DNA of 64,000 nucleotides, from positions 682,001 to 746,000 of the forward strand of contig JALCLA010000001.1 of NCBI GenBank assembly GCA_022647565.1, given 5' to 3'. Every line of letters starts with the position of its first letter. Position 1 is the stretch's first letter. Below are positions 40,553 through 50,015 of this stretch, in pieces. The stretch comes from Chiayiivirga sp. GTDB lineage: Bacteria > Pseudomonadota > Gammaproteobacteria > Xanthomonadales > Xanthomonadaceae. Both the position numbers and the translations under genes were made by a program. The notes below the pieces were generated by a model, which was given only the letters and a program-made list of their open reading frames with translations, was not told where the DNA came from and searched no databases.

Positions 40553-41739
40553 GCCTGCGGCACTTTCGCACCGTAATGGGCGGCGACGTGGTCTCGAAGG
40601 CCTTGACCGCGGTGTTCGTGCTGAGCTTGGTGCGCTTCCTGCCACCCGAGGGGCTGGCCTCGTTCGTGTACTTGAGCTCGCTGGTCATCCTGTCGAGCTT
40701 GTTGCTCGGCGGGTTCTTCAATCGGCTCTACATCCTGCAAGGCGACGAACAAGTTTCCGCGCGCGGATTCCGTCGGTTGCAGGTCGGAACGGCGGCGCTC
40801 ATCTACGCTGCCGTGGTTGTCGTGGTTCGACCGCAGGCGACATATTTCGAGCTGGCAGCCGGTTTGGCCTGCACGTCGGCAGCGGCGGCTTTCGATTTTT
40901 CGCGCACATGGATGCAAAGTCGCGCAGAGTTTACCCGGTACGTGGCGGCGGACATGTGGCGCGCCATGGTATTGCTGCTCTTGGTTGCACCAGTGCTGTT
41001 CGGGCTGCGCTCCGATCAGGCCGGAGCGGTCCTCGCGGCTCAGGCGCTTGCGTTCGTGCTGGGCACACTGTTCTCACCGACGTTGCCGCGCGACCCGGAG
41101 GGCGTGGACCTGCCGGTACTCGTAGCAGCCCGGCGCGTGTTCGGAAACCGCGGCGCCCCTGCGCTCATCGGATACTTTGCGCTGGTAGCCTTGTTCGGGC
41201 AGCTTCCCGTGATCTTGCTGGAGCGGCTCGCCGATGCGCAGGCGCTCGCGTCCTTCGGCAGTGCCTATCGGTACTATGGCTTGCTGCTCGGGATTTCCGC
41301 TGCCGCGAATGTTGTCATCTTGCAGCGCGTGGCAGGCTCGCGTGATGCCGACGCGGCGGCGGCGCTGCGCAGCGCCCTGCACATCATGGCTGCGGCGTTG
41401 GCACTGGCCTTGCTGGCAGGTGTCGTGGGGTACTTCGCGATTCCGCTCATCGATGCCGGCAAGTATCCGCGGGCCCCGCTGCTGTTCGCCGTCGCCAGCC
41501 TCGGCCTGGTCCCGGGACTGTTGTCGGGAGTGCTGGTCGCGGTGTGCTTGCGCGCCGGGCGATTTTCCCGTCTATTCGTTGCACAGCTGCTCTCGGTCGC
41601 CACGGTGATCGCCACGATCCAGTTCTGGCGCGCTGATCCGGCGCTTGCAGCTGCCGCTAGCCTGCCTGCCGGCGTGTTGGTACAACTGGGGTGGCTCGGT
41701 GCAAGTTGGCGATGGGATGCCGCGGAGACATCACGATGA
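40549..41739 (+). CDS. third Wzx-like flippase
   Basis: A 396-residue membrane protein with about 12 helices typical of polysaccharide translocases. I place the start at GTG 40549 because it makes the 4-base overlap seen throughout this operon and GGAG lies 8 bases upstream; ATG 40543 (two codons longer) is too close to that GGAG. It probably exports the repeat unit assembled by the wecB operon. Its TGA overlaps the acetyltransferase ATG. Confidence 0.8.
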   Translation: MSLRHFRTVMGGDVVSKALTAVFVLSLVRFLPPEGLASFVYLSSLVILSSLLLGGFFNRLYILQGDEQVSARGFRRLQVGTAALIYAAVVVVVRPQATYFELAAGLACTSAAAAFDFSRTWMQSRAEFTRYVAADMWRAMVLLLLVAPVLFGLRSDQAGAVLAAQALAFVLGTLFSPTLPRDPEGVDLPVLVAARRVFGNRGAPALIGYFALVALFGQLPVILLERLADAQALASFGSAYRYYGLLLGISAAANVVILQRVAGSRDADAAAALRSALHIMAAALALALLAGVVGYFAIPLIDAGKYPRAPLLFAVASLGLVPGLLSGVLVAVCLRAGRFSRLFVAQLLSVATVIATIQFWRADPALAAAASLPAGVLVQLGWLGASWRWDAAETSR

Positions 41740-42410
41740 AACGCTTGGCGTATGCCGCCTTGGCTCCAGTGTTTCACCTGTTCCGGCGGCTTGAATGGCG
41801 CGTGCGAGACGCTGCATTGCGGACACGATTTGGACGTGTCGGGAGTGACTTCGTCTTCGACCCGGTGTCGTCTCGATTCGTCACGCCGAACAGCCTGAGC
41901 GTTGGCGACGATTGCTTCATCAACGCCGGTGCGCACATCTCGGGTGACGTGGAGCTTGGGAATCGCGTGCTCCTAGGCCCGGACGTGAAGTTGCTCTCTG
42001 GGCAACATCTGTTCAGCCTTCCTGGCCACCATCCGCGCTTCCTTCGAGCAAGTCACGAGAGCCCCGAGCACATCGCGCGGCTGGTGGTCGAGGACGACGT
42101 CTGGATCGGGGCGGCGGTGGTCGTCGTTGGAGGGGTGACCGTGGGCAGCGGCAGCGTCGTGGGCGCCGGTGCGGTCGTCAGCCGCGACATTCCCCCATAC
42201 GTCGTCGCCGTTGGCGTTCCTGCGAAGCCGGTGCGACGGATTTTCGACGATTCGACATTGCGCAAGCATTTGGCGAGTGTCGGTCTGGATGCGGCATCTG
42301 CCGAAGCACTGCTGCTGCGACGGAGCCAGGCCGACGTGGCGAGTCTCCCGCTGGCGACACCGTCGCATCCGCCGCGAGTGCTGTATCGCGGACAGTGGAG
42401 TGAAACATGA
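41736..42410 (+). CDS. left-handed beta-helix O-acetyltransferase
   Basis: A 224-residue hexapeptide-repeat (LbH) transferase, likely acetyl-CoA dependent. Imperfect hexapeptides run from NSLSVGDDCFINAGAHISGD to VVGGVTVGSGSVVGAGAVVS, closing with the family end PPYVVAVGVPAKPVR. Probable role: acetylation of a sugar in the repeat unit. It is coupled by 4-base overlaps to the flippase before and the methyltransferase after. Confidence 0.88.
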   Translation: MKRLAYAALAPVFHLFRRLEWRVRDAALRTRFGRVGSDFVFDPVSSRFVTPNSLSVGDDCFINAGAHISGDVELGNRVLLGPDVKLLSGQHLFSLPGHHPRFLRASHESPEHIARLVVEDDVWIGAAVVVVGGVTVGSGSVVGAGAVVSRDIPPYVVAVGVPAKPVRRIFDDSTLRKHLASVGLDAASAEALLLRRSQADVASLPLATPSHPPRVLYRGQWSET

Positions 42411-43165
42411 ATCAAGCTTCACAAAGTCGGGGGGGCCAGAAGCGGCTCAACGTGGAGCAGGTTCGCGAGTTCCATCACGACCACTTCGTGAGGGATCAGG
42501 TCGCGGACTTCCTTGCGATTGCCGCAACGCTGGCCGCCCGCGGGCCGGTGGTCGACATGGACGGCGGGTGCGGGTTCTTTGCATCGGCGCTGCAAGCGTC
42601 GGCTGGGCTGTCGACGAGTGTGGTCGATATGGACGCGGCCTCGATAGAAGCGTGCCACGACAAAGGCGTGGAAGGCAGATTGGGGGACGCCCTGGATCCC
42701 CCCATCGACGGAGACGAGGCCGTGGTCTGCTTCAACCTGATCCTGCATCACCTCGTCGGAAGCACCGATGCTACGACGCGTGCCTTGCAGTCACGCGCGC
42801 TGGCGGTGTGGCGGGGGAGGGCGGCCGGGCTGTTCGTCAACGAGTACATCTACGAAGCATGGCTTGCGCCGCGCGTGTCGGCGTGGTTGATCTGGCAAGT
42901 GACCAGCAGCCGCCTGTTTTCGACCATCGGCAAAGTCGTCGCGCGAGTCGTTCCATCGCTGAGTGCCAACACCTTTGGCGTGGGTGTCAGGTTTCGAGCG
43001 TCTTCCGATTGGGAGCGCTTGTTCGAGGAATGCGGTTTTCAAGTCGTGCGGACATGCCGTGGGGCAGACGAGCCGGTGTCGCTGGCCCGGCGCCTGCTCC
43101 TAATTCGCAGCTGCCGACGTGACAGCTACCTTCTGAAGGCAAGTGATCGGCGGGAACCGGCGTGA
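42407..43165 (+). CDS. class I SAM-dependent methyltransferase
   Basis: A 252-residue Rossmann methyltransferase. Motif I is VVDMDGGCGFFA, with D-G-G-C-G-F in place of the usual D-x-G-x-G; motif II is STSVVDMDAAS, and CFNLILHHLVG is motif IV. Context suggests methylation of a sugar or of the chain end. It overlaps the acetyltransferase by 4 bases, and its TGA overlaps the ATG of a 44-codon frame by one base. Confidence 0.8.
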   Translation: MNQASQSRGGQKRLNVEQVREFHHDHFVRDQVADFLAIAATLAARGPVVDMDGGCGFFASALQASAGLSTSVVDMDAASIEACHDKGVEGRLGDALDPPIDGDEAVVCFNLILHHLVGSTDATTRALQSRALAVWRGRAAGLFVNEYIYEAWLAPRVSAWLIWQVTSSRLFSTIGKVVARVVPSLSANTFGVGVRFRASSDWERLFEECGFQVVRTCRGADEPVSLARRLLLIRSCRRDSYLLKASDRREPA

Positions 43166-43299
43166 TGGCCATCGAGTCTCAAGAAAGGGCGGTGCAGCGG
43201 TGGCGCCGCATGCCGTGGCAGGTGACTCGCGGCGCTGGCGCAGTGTCGCCTGCGCGGGCGATATCCGCGCGTCGTGCCCGGGGGTGGGCTCACGCATGA
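43165..43299 (+). CDS. possible 44-residue coupling ORF between methyltransferase and GT4
   Basis: A short frame starts at ATG 43165 within the upstream TGATG and ends in a TGA that overlaps the next gene's ATG (ATGA at 43296-43299). The peptide begins MAIESQERAVQRWRRMPWQV and is strongly basic, with no recognised domain. It fills exactly the only sizeable gap in an operon otherwise made of 4-base overlaps. It could be a real small protein, a translational relay for the GT4, or chance. Confidence 0.35.
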   Translation: MAIESQERAVQRWRRMPWQVTRGAGAVSPARAISARRARGWAHA

Positions 43300-44942
43300 T
43301 CATTCTCTCTGCGTACCCGCTATCGACAAGAAACCTTGACGCGGTGTCGCCGCCGGACGGAACCCGATTGCTCACGCTCAACGCATTGCGGATGGAGTCG
43401 CCGGCGCGCTTGTGGCGTGCGTTGCGCGCGGCGCGCAGCGGTCGTCTGCAGATCATGTTGCAAGAGCCGACCGAGCGCGCCTTGCTGCCGCTGATGCTGA
43501 CGCTGGCTGCGTTCGTTCCCACGGCGTGCATCGAAGTGCGTGACCTTGGTTCGGGGCAGGTCGAGGCATACGGCCGCTTGCGCGCCGCACTCGGCGTGTT
43601 GGGGATCGTGCGTGCGACGCTGTCGGGATGGACCTCCGTTTGGCGCTTGAAGGCGACCTGCCGCCGCTTGAGCAAGAAGGAAGCCCTTGGCTTCGGGCCA
43701 TTGAGTGGCGTTCGTGCGCTCTACGTGAAGACCAACCTGATGCTCGGTGCCAAGGCCGGCGGCTCCATCGGGCATATTGCCGGCGTGGTCGACGAGCTGC
43801 ACGCACGCGACGCGAAGATGTTGTTGCTGGCGCCCGAGTTTCCACCGATGGTGCAGGCCGGTGTTCGCTTCCGCCCGGTGCCTGCGCTGCAAACCTACGG
43901 AATGCCGCCGGAGGTCAACCATTTTCGCTTCAACCGGCCGTGCGTGGCTGCCGGCCATGCCGCGTTGCAGGAAGAGTCGTTCGACTTCATCTATCAACGC
44001 CTCACCCTGGGAAACCTTGCCGGGGTGCTGCTGGCGCGTCGACATCGCATTCCGCTGGTGATCGAGTACAACGGCTCGGAGGTCTGGGTCGCGCGCCACT
44101 GGGGCTACAAGTTGAAGTTCGAGTCGTTGGCCGCCGCGATCGAGGATGTCTGCCTTCGCCACGCGCATCGCGTGGTGGCGGTGTCGCGCGTGCTGGCCGA
44201 CGAACTGGTGGCGCGCGGGGTCCCGGCGGATCGCGTCGTGTGGTACCCGAACTGCATCGATCCAAAGCGATTCGATCCCGCGCTGTACCAAGATGCGCGC
44301 TTGCGCTTGCGAAGCTCGTTGGGGATCGGCCCGGAAGACGTGGTATGCCTGTTCATCGGGACCTTCGGCGCATGGCATGGCGCGGAGGTGCTCGCGCAGG
44401 CGGCGCGAACCTGCCTGGAGCAACGCCGCGAGGGATCGCGCTTGCGCTTCGTTTTCGTGGGCGACGGCCTGCGCCTGCCGGCCGTGCGCGCGCTGTTGCA
44501 AGCGGAAAGCGAGTCCGGTGACGTGGTGTTTTCCGGCCTGGTTCCGCAGGACGAGGCGCCACAGTGGCTCGCGATGGCAGATGTCTTCTGTTCGCCCCAC
44601 GTGCAGCCCGCGGATGGATCAGAGTTCTTCGGCAGCCCCACCAAGCTGTTCGAGTACATGGCCATGGGAGGCGCGATCATCGCGTCCGATGTGGCGCAAG
44701 TCGGTGAAGTTCTGTCGCCTGCCTTGCCCGAGCGCACCCTGGATTCCGCCGACGATGCGCGTGGAGGCGAGATTGCGGTGCTGGTGCCGCCAGGCGATCC
44801 GGCGGCGCTGGCGCGCGCCATCGTGCAACTGGCGGGACGCGCGGCGCTGCGACTCCGACTCGGCCAGGCGGCGCGCGAGCGTGCCCTGCAACGCTACACC
44901 TGGCGGCGTCACGTGGATGTCATCGTCGATTCCTTGCGCTGA
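43296..44942 (+). CDS. family 4 glycosyltransferase with extended N-terminal region
   Basis: A 548-residue GT-B enzyme. The unusually long N-terminal part (MIILSAYPLSTRNLDAVSPP onward, about 150 residues) precedes the usual acceptor domain (YVKTNLMLGAKAGGSIGHIA). The donor domain has VVCLFIGTFGAWHGAEVLA and the EX7E-type motif in SEFFGSPTKLFEYMA. ATG 43296 is backed by GGGGGTGGG 8 bases upstream; a reading from 43143 would overlap the methyltransferase. It adds one sugar to the repeat unit; donor unknown. Confidence 0.85.
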   Translation: MIILSAYPLSTRNLDAVSPPDGTRLLTLNALRMESPARLWRALRAARSGRLQIMLQEPTERALLPLMLTLAAFVPTACIEVRDLGSGQVEAYGRLRAALGVLGIVRATLSGWTSVWRLKATCRRLSKKEALGFGPLSGVRALYVKTNLMLGAKAGGSIGHIAGVVDELHARDAKMLLLAPEFPPMVQAGVRFRPVPALQTYGMPPEVNHFRFNRPCVAAGHAALQEESFDFIYQRLTLGNLAGVLLARRHRIPLVIEYNGSEVWVARHWGYKLKFESLAAAIEDVCLRHAHRVVAVSRVLADELVARGVPADRVVWYPNCIDPKRFDPALYQDARLRLRSSLGIGPEDVVCLFIGTFGAWHGAEVLAQAARTCLEQRREGSRLRFVFVGDGLRLPAVRALLQAESESGDVVFSGLVPQDEAPQWLAMADVFCSPHVQPADGSEFFGSPTKLFEYMAMGGAIIASDVAQVGEVLSPALPERTLDSADDARGGEIAVLVPPGDPAALARAIVQLAGRAALRLRLGQAARERALQRYTWRRHVDVIVDSLR

Positions 44943-44944
44943 CC

Positions 44945-46261
44945 ATGGGCAGCATTGATCGACTCGCGTGGATGCTCGTGCTCCTCCTGCCGGCATTGGC
45001 GGGACTCCTGGCGTGCCGCAGGCGGCTGCCGTTGGGGCCGCGAGTCGCGCTGGAGTACTGCATGGGGCTGTACGTGCTCACCTATTTCCTGGGCGCGACG
45101 CGGCTGTACCTGTGGCAAGAGGCGGTGGTCGATGACTACTACGCCGGCCATGGGCCACTGCCCATCGACTTGTCGTGGGATGACGTCCTGCTTGTCGCCG
45201 CGCTGCCCTTGTTGATCGTGCCGTGGTTCGTGCTCTTGCTGCAGGAGACAACGGGAACGCTGTGGCGAAGTTTCCCGCAGGGCGGTCGTATCGGAGGTGT
45301 CGCGCTGGGCATGGGTGCCGGGCTCGGCTTCGGAGCGGGTATCGCACTGGTCGCGCCCCAGATACCGGACCTGCTGAACAGTGCATGGAACGAATTGCTC
45401 GCGACCGAGGGCCTGAAGGATCTGTACGCGCGGCGTCGCGAAGTATTTTCCGGCATGCGTGCCATGCACGCCGGACTGATCTACGGCACCTTGCCGGCCT
45501 GCGCGGCACTGCTGATGTTCGAGCGCGGCCGCGAGCGTTTCGCTCTGCGTACGGCGGGACTGTGCATGGCCGCCATCGCGGTGGTCCTGATGCTCGGCAC
45601 CTTCCAGATCGGGCCGGTCATGTCCTTCGTCCTGATGCTGGCCTTTTGCTTCCACGCATTCACTGCCAGAAGGCTTCGATGGCTGCCCGTGCTGCTCATC
45701 GTGGTTTCCGGGCTTGGCGTGCTGAAGCTGTATTCAAGCCTCAAAGAGGACGGGAAGACTCGGCAGGACTCGCTGCTGACCTTCGTGATGCGCATGCCGA
45801 TCGCGTTGCCGTTTGCGCTGGAGATGAAGCAAGAAGCGCCGCAGTTGGTGGAGTCCACCGATTCGATGCCGCATGAGCTGGCCGAGTTCATGGACGCAGA
45901 GTTCCGCCGTGGCGAGCGTTTCGCGTCGATGGCGCTTCCGGGATTCGTGATTGGCTGGATGACCGATGGCGCGGCGGGTGCGATCTTCAGCCTGGCCTTG
46001 ATCGCGTTGCTGGTTTTCGCTGGTGGCAACGCGTTGGAGTGCGCCGGAATATCGACTCGTCCCGGGCGAGGGGTTGCGCTGCTTTCCGTGATGTTGGGGC
46101 CGGCGCTCTACTATGCGTTTCAGATCGACCTGGCGAGTGTTTTCGTATCAAGCTATGGCGTGCTTTACCTGGCGATCCCGGTGCTGCTCACCATCGCCTG
46201 CCATGTGACCTTGGCCACGATCGCGCCGCCGACACCGAACGCCCTTGAGGAAGCGACATGA
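44945..46261 (+). CDS. Wzy-like membrane polymerase of the wecB operon
   Basis: A 438-residue polytopic protein with about 10-11 helices, two bases downstream of the GT4. A charged periplasmic loop (about residues 265-335: SLKEDGKTRQ to EFMDAEFRRGERFAS) lies before the last helices, as in O-antigen polymerases. Sequence similarity to named Wzy proteins is low by eye, so the assignment rests on topology and on the operon having a flippase and transferases but no other polymerase. Confidence 0.65.
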   Translation: MGSIDRLAWMLVLLLPALAGLLACRRRLPLGPRVALEYCMGLYVLTYFLGATRLYLWQEAVVDDYYAGHGPLPIDLSWDDVLLVAALPLLIVPWFVLLLQETTGTLWRSFPQGGRIGGVALGMGAGLGFGAGIALVAPQIPDLLNSAWNELLATEGLKDLYARRREVFSGMRAMHAGLIYGTLPACAALLMFERGRERFALRTAGLCMAAIAVVLMLGTFQIGPVMSFVLMLAFCFHAFTARRLRWLPVLLIVVSGLGVLKLYSSLKEDGKTRQDSLLTFVMRMPIALPFALEMKQEAPQLVESTDSMPHELAEFMDAEFRRGERFASMALPGFVIGWMTDGAAGAIFSLALIALLVFAGGNALECAGISTRPGRGVALLSVMLGPALYYAFQIDLASVFVSSYGVLYLAIPVLLTIACHVTLATIAPPTPNALEEAT

Positions 46262-48354
46262 AGCAGGTGCTGCAGAGTTTGCGCGACGGTTCCGTGGAAG
46301 TGGCGGACGTGCCCGCGCCTGGTGCGCGGCGAGGCGAGTTGCGGATCGCCACGCGTTGCACGCTTATTTCCAGCGGCACCGAGCGCATGATGATCGAGTT
46401 CGGACGCGGAACCTGGTTCCAGAAGGCGGCACAGCAACCGGACAAGGTGAGGATGGTGCTCGCCAAGGTTCGAACCGACGGATTGGCGGCGACCTGGGAC
46501 GCAGTGCGCAGCAAGCTCGATCAGCCGCTGCCGCTCGGCTACTGCAACGTTGGTCGCGTACTGGAATGCGGCGACGGAGTGCAGGGCTTCGCGGCCGACG
46601 ATCGAGTCGTCTCCAATGGCAAGCACGCGGAAGTGGTCGGCGTGCCGGCGAACCTCTGCGTCGCCATCCCGGCCTGCGTGCCCGACGAACACGCGGCGTT
46701 CACCGTGGTCGCGGCGATCGGCTTGCAGGGAATCCGACTCGTGCAACCGACGCTCGGCGAGGTCGTCGTGGTGACCGGTCTTGGCCTCATCGGGTTGCTG
46801 ACGGTGCAGATGCTGCGCGCCCATGGATGTCGCGTGCTCGGGCTGGACTTCGATCCCGCGAAGCTGGCGATGGCGCAGCGCTTCGGCGCGGAGGTGGTGG
46901 ATCTTTCCACCGGGGCCGATCCGGTATTCGCGGCGGAACGGATGACGCGAGGGCGTGGCGTGGATGCGGTGATCATCACCGCCGCCACGCGCAGCAACGA
47001 GCCGGTGCATCAGGCGGCCCTGATGTGCCGCAAGCGCGGTCGCATCGTGCTCGTCGGCGTGACCGGCCTCGAGTTGTCGCGCGCGGACTTCTACGAGAAG
47101 GAACTGACCTTCCAAGTGTCGTGCTCCTACGGGCCCGGACGCTACGACCCGGCCTACGAGGAGAAGGGCTGCGACTACCCGATCGGATTCGTTCGGTGGA
47201 CCGAGCAGCGCAACTTCGAGGCCGTGCTCGACATGCTCGCCGATGGGCGGCTCGACGTCGCGCCGCTGATTTCGCACGAGTTCGAGGTCGACGCGGCGGC
47301 GCGCGCCTACGATGTCGTGGCCGGCGCGGAACCTTCGCTTGGCATCTTGCTGAAGTTTGCTGCGGGCGAGTCGCCACGCAGCCTTGCCGGGACCGTGCAA
47401 GTCTCGGCATCGCACGCGGCCGGGCGCGGGAGTGTCAGCGTCATCGGCGCGGGCAGCTATGCCTCGGCGGTGCTGATGCCGGCCTTCAAGTCGGCCAACG
47501 CGCGCCTTCGTTGCATCGCGTCGGCGGGCGGGGCGACCGCGCTGCACCTGGCGCGCAAGTTCGGCTTTGAGTCGGCGTCGACCGACGTGCAAGCCCTGGT
47601 TGCCGACAAGGACACCGATGCCGTCGTCATTGCGACCCGGCATGACACGCACGCCACTCTGGTGGAGTTGGCCTTGCGCGCCGGCAAGCACGTGTTCGTC
47701 GAAAAACCCCTCGCGCTGACCCGGGAACAGGTCGATCGCATCGAGGCGGTGAGTGAGGGGCGAGTGCTGATGGTTGGATTCAACCGCAGGTTCTCGCCGC
47801 TGGTACTCAAGGCGAAGCGCTTGCTGGAAGCGGTTCCTGGCCCGAAGGCGATGCTGATGACGGTGAACGCGGGCGCGATCCCCGCCGCGCACTGGACGCA
47901 GGATCCTGTCGTCGGCGGCGGTCGACTCCTCGGCGAGGGATGCCACTTCATCGACCTGCTGCGTCATCTGGCCGGCGCACCGATCGTGTCCCATCACGTG
48001 GCGCGGATGGACTCCGAGTCGCGCGACAGCGCCACCGTCGTGCTGCACTTCGCCGACGGATCAATCGGCACGCTGCACTATCTTGCCAATGGCAACAAGG
48101 CCGTCGCCAAGGAACGACTGGAGGTATTTGCGTCCGGGCGCATCCTCCAGATCGACAACTTCCTTCGCCTGCAGGCCTTTGGCTGGCCGCGCAGCCAGGG
48201 CATGAGGCTGTGGCGGCAGGACAAGGGCCAGCGCGAGTGCGTGCGTCGCTTCGTGCAGGCGATCACCGAAGGCCGCCCGTCCCCGATACCGCATGACGAA
48301 TTGTTCGAAGTGAGCCGCGTGTCGATCGACGTGCAGCGCGCGCTGTCCGGTTGA
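46258..48354 (+). CDS. bi-domain oxidoreductase (MDR fused to Gfo/Idh/MocA), copy 2
   Basis: A 698-residue paralogue of the fusion at 34388, with the same order: MDR domain (about 1-360, VVVTGLGLIGLLTVQMLRAHG) then Gfo/Idh/MocA domain (about 385-698, SVIGAGSYASAVLMPAF and KHVFVEKPLALT). Both copies begin MKQVL and share SYGPGRYDP and VRWTE. The copies are clearly diverged, so they probably act on different sugars. It overlaps the polymerase and the following heparinase gene by 4 bases each. Confidence 0.87.
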   Translation: MKQVLQSLRDGSVEVADVPAPGARRGELRIATRCTLISSGTERMMIEFGRGTWFQKAAQQPDKVRMVLAKVRTDGLAATWDAVRSKLDQPLPLGYCNVGRVLECGDGVQGFAADDRVVSNGKHAEVVGVPANLCVAIPACVPDEHAAFTVVAAIGLQGIRLVQPTLGEVVVVTGLGLIGLLTVQMLRAHGCRVLGLDFDPAKLAMAQRFGAEVVDLSTGADPVFAAERMTRGRGVDAVIITAATRSNEPVHQAALMCRKRGRIVLVGVTGLELSRADFYEKELTFQVSCSYGPGRYDPAYEEKGCDYPIGFVRWTEQRNFEAVLDMLADGRLDVAPLISHEFEVDAAARAYDVVAGAEPSLGILLKFAAGESPRSLAGTVQVSASHAAGRGSVSVIGAGSYASAVLMPAFKSANARLRCIASAGGATALHLARKFGFESASTDVQALVADKDTDAVVIATRHDTHATLVELALRAGKHVFVEKPLALTREQVDRIEAVSEGRVLMVGFNRRFSPLVLKAKRLLEAVPGPKAMLMTVNAGAIPAAHWTQDPVVGGGRLLGEGCHFIDLLRHLAGAPIVSHHVARMDSESRDSATVVLHFADGSIGTLHYLANGNKAVAKERLEVFASGRILQIDNFLRLQAFGWPRSQGMRLWRQDKGQRECVRRFVQAITEGRPSPIPHDELFEVSRVSIDVQRALSG

Positions 48355-50015
48355 ACGGGGCGCGCTTGCAGATCGGGCGTTTCTTCCGGACGGTGCGGCA
48401 TCTGCGCATCAGGCAAGTTGTCGGCAGGCTCTGGCAACACTGGCCGCGTCGCGTGCCGGTGCTGCGTCGCGCCCCGGCGCGCCGGGCGTGGGGCGGACCT
48501 TGGGCGAGCCCGGCGCGGCGTGAGCCGAGCTATGAGGACGGAGTGTTTCACTTCCTCGGCGAGTCGCGCTGCTTGAGCGCGTCCGGCTGGGACGATCCGG
48601 CCGCGTCGAAGCTGTGGCGCTACAACCAGCACTACTTCGACGACCTCAACGCTCGCGATGCCGCGTCGCGGCGAGCATCGCACCAGGCCCTCGTCAGCGC
48701 GTGGATCGAGGCGAACCCCGCGGCCGCAGGCACCGGCTGGGAGCCGTATCCGACGTCGTTGCGGATCGTCAATTGGGTCAAGGCTGCGCAGGACGGCCTG
48801 GAACTCGATGCAGCGGCGCGCGAAAGCCTCGTGCTGCAAGTGCTCTGGCTCGAGCGCAGGATCGAACATCACCTGCTCGGCAACCACCTGTTCGCCAACG
48901 CCAAGGCGCTGGTGCATGCCGGTCTGTTCTTCGAGGGGCCGCTTGCCGATCGATGGCTCACGCGCGGGCTGCGCATCCTCCACGATGAACTGGACGAACA
49001 GCTGCTGGCGGATGGCGGGCATTTCGAGCGTTCGCCGATGTATCACGCCCTCGCGCTCGAGGATCTGCTCGACCTGATCAACGCGGTGCGTGGCGCGAAC
49101 GGGCCAGGTCGCGCGCTCGAGTTCGCGGCCGTAGCGGCGCTTCGCGTCGCACCGATGCTGGCCTGGCTGCGTGCCATGACCCATCCGAATGGGGAGCTTG
49201 CGCATTTCAACGACACCGCCAATGGCATTGCCCCGACCCTGCAGGAGATCGAGGCATACGCGGCGCGCCTGTCACTCGCGTGTGCCGAGCCGGCTGCGCG
49301 TGGTTCGGTGTGGCTCGCCGACAGTGGCTATGCGCGGGTCGAGGCTGGCGCCGCCACCGCGCTGCTGGATCTGGCGCCGCTGGGGCCGGACTATCTGCCC
49401 GGGCACGCGCATGCGGACACGCTGTCATTCGAGGTGTCGCTGGGTGCGCGCCGGCTCATCGTCAACGCGGGCACCTCGTGCTACGGGATCAGCGAACGCC
49501 GATCGCGCGAGCGCGGGACGGCGGCACACAGCACGGTGCAGGTGCGGGGTCTGGATTCTTCGGAAGTGTGGGCCGGGTTCCGCGTGGGGCGACGAGCGCG
49601 CGTGCACGATCGACGGCTGGACCTCAATGACGACGAAACCCACGTGAGTGGCTGGCATGATGGATATCGCCATCTGGCGGGAGCGCCAAAAACCTGGCGC
49701 GAGTGGCGGTTCTCCGACACCGGCGTTCGGGTTCGCGACCAGGTCACGCCCGCCTGTCCGGGCGTGGCGAGATTCCTGCTTGCCCCGGGCTTGAGGCTGC
49801 AACAAGCGTCCGACGGACGATGGCAGGTGGCTACGGAGCGCGGAGTCATCGCGACGGCAATCGTGCACCAGGGCGAGGCGATGATCGAAACGGCATGCTA
49901 CGCGGCGCGGTTCGGGGAGCCCGAGCCTGTGCAGTGCCTGGCGGTGGCGCTCGACCTCGGAGTGGCCGACACGCAGTGGAACTGGTCGGACGATGCACAT
50001 ACTTTTTCTGACTGA
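48351..50015 (+). CDS. heparinase II/III family protein, copy 2
   Basis: A 554-residue lyase-like protein. LWRYNQHYFDDLNA and WEPYPTSLRIVNWVKA mark the alpha/alpha-toroid part; PGHAHADTLSFEVSLGARRL marks the heparinase II/III beta-sandwich. The start is TTG 48351, which makes the operon's usual 4-base overlap (TTGA); no ATG fits near the family N-terminus. No signal peptide is evident. It is about 110 residues shorter than copy 1. It overlaps the next gene by 23 bases. Confidence 0.85.
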   Translation: MNGARLQIGRFFRTVRHLRIRQVVGRLWQHWPRRVPVLRRAPARRAWGGPWASPARREPSYEDGVFHFLGESRCLSASGWDDPAASKLWRYNQHYFDDLNARDAASRRASHQALVSAWIEANPAAAGTGWEPYPTSLRIVNWVKAAQDGLELDAAARESLVLQVLWLERRIEHHLLGNHLFANAKALVHAGLFFEGPLADRWLTRGLRILHDELDEQLLADGGHFERSPMYHALALEDLLDLINAVRGANGPGRALEFAAVAALRVAPMLAWLRAMTHPNGELAHFNDTANGIAPTLQEIEAYAARLSLACAEPAARGSVWLADSGYARVEAGAATALLDLAPLGPDYLPGHAHADTLSFEVSLGARRLIVNAGTSCYGISERRSRERGTAAHSTVQVRGLDSSEVWAGFRVGRRARVHDRRLDLNDDETHVSGWHDGYRHLAGAPKTWREWRFSDTGVRVRDQVTPACPGVARFLLAPGLRLQQASDGRWQVATERGVIATAIVHQGEAMIETACYAARFGEPEPVQCLAVALDLGVADTQWNWSDDAHTFSD

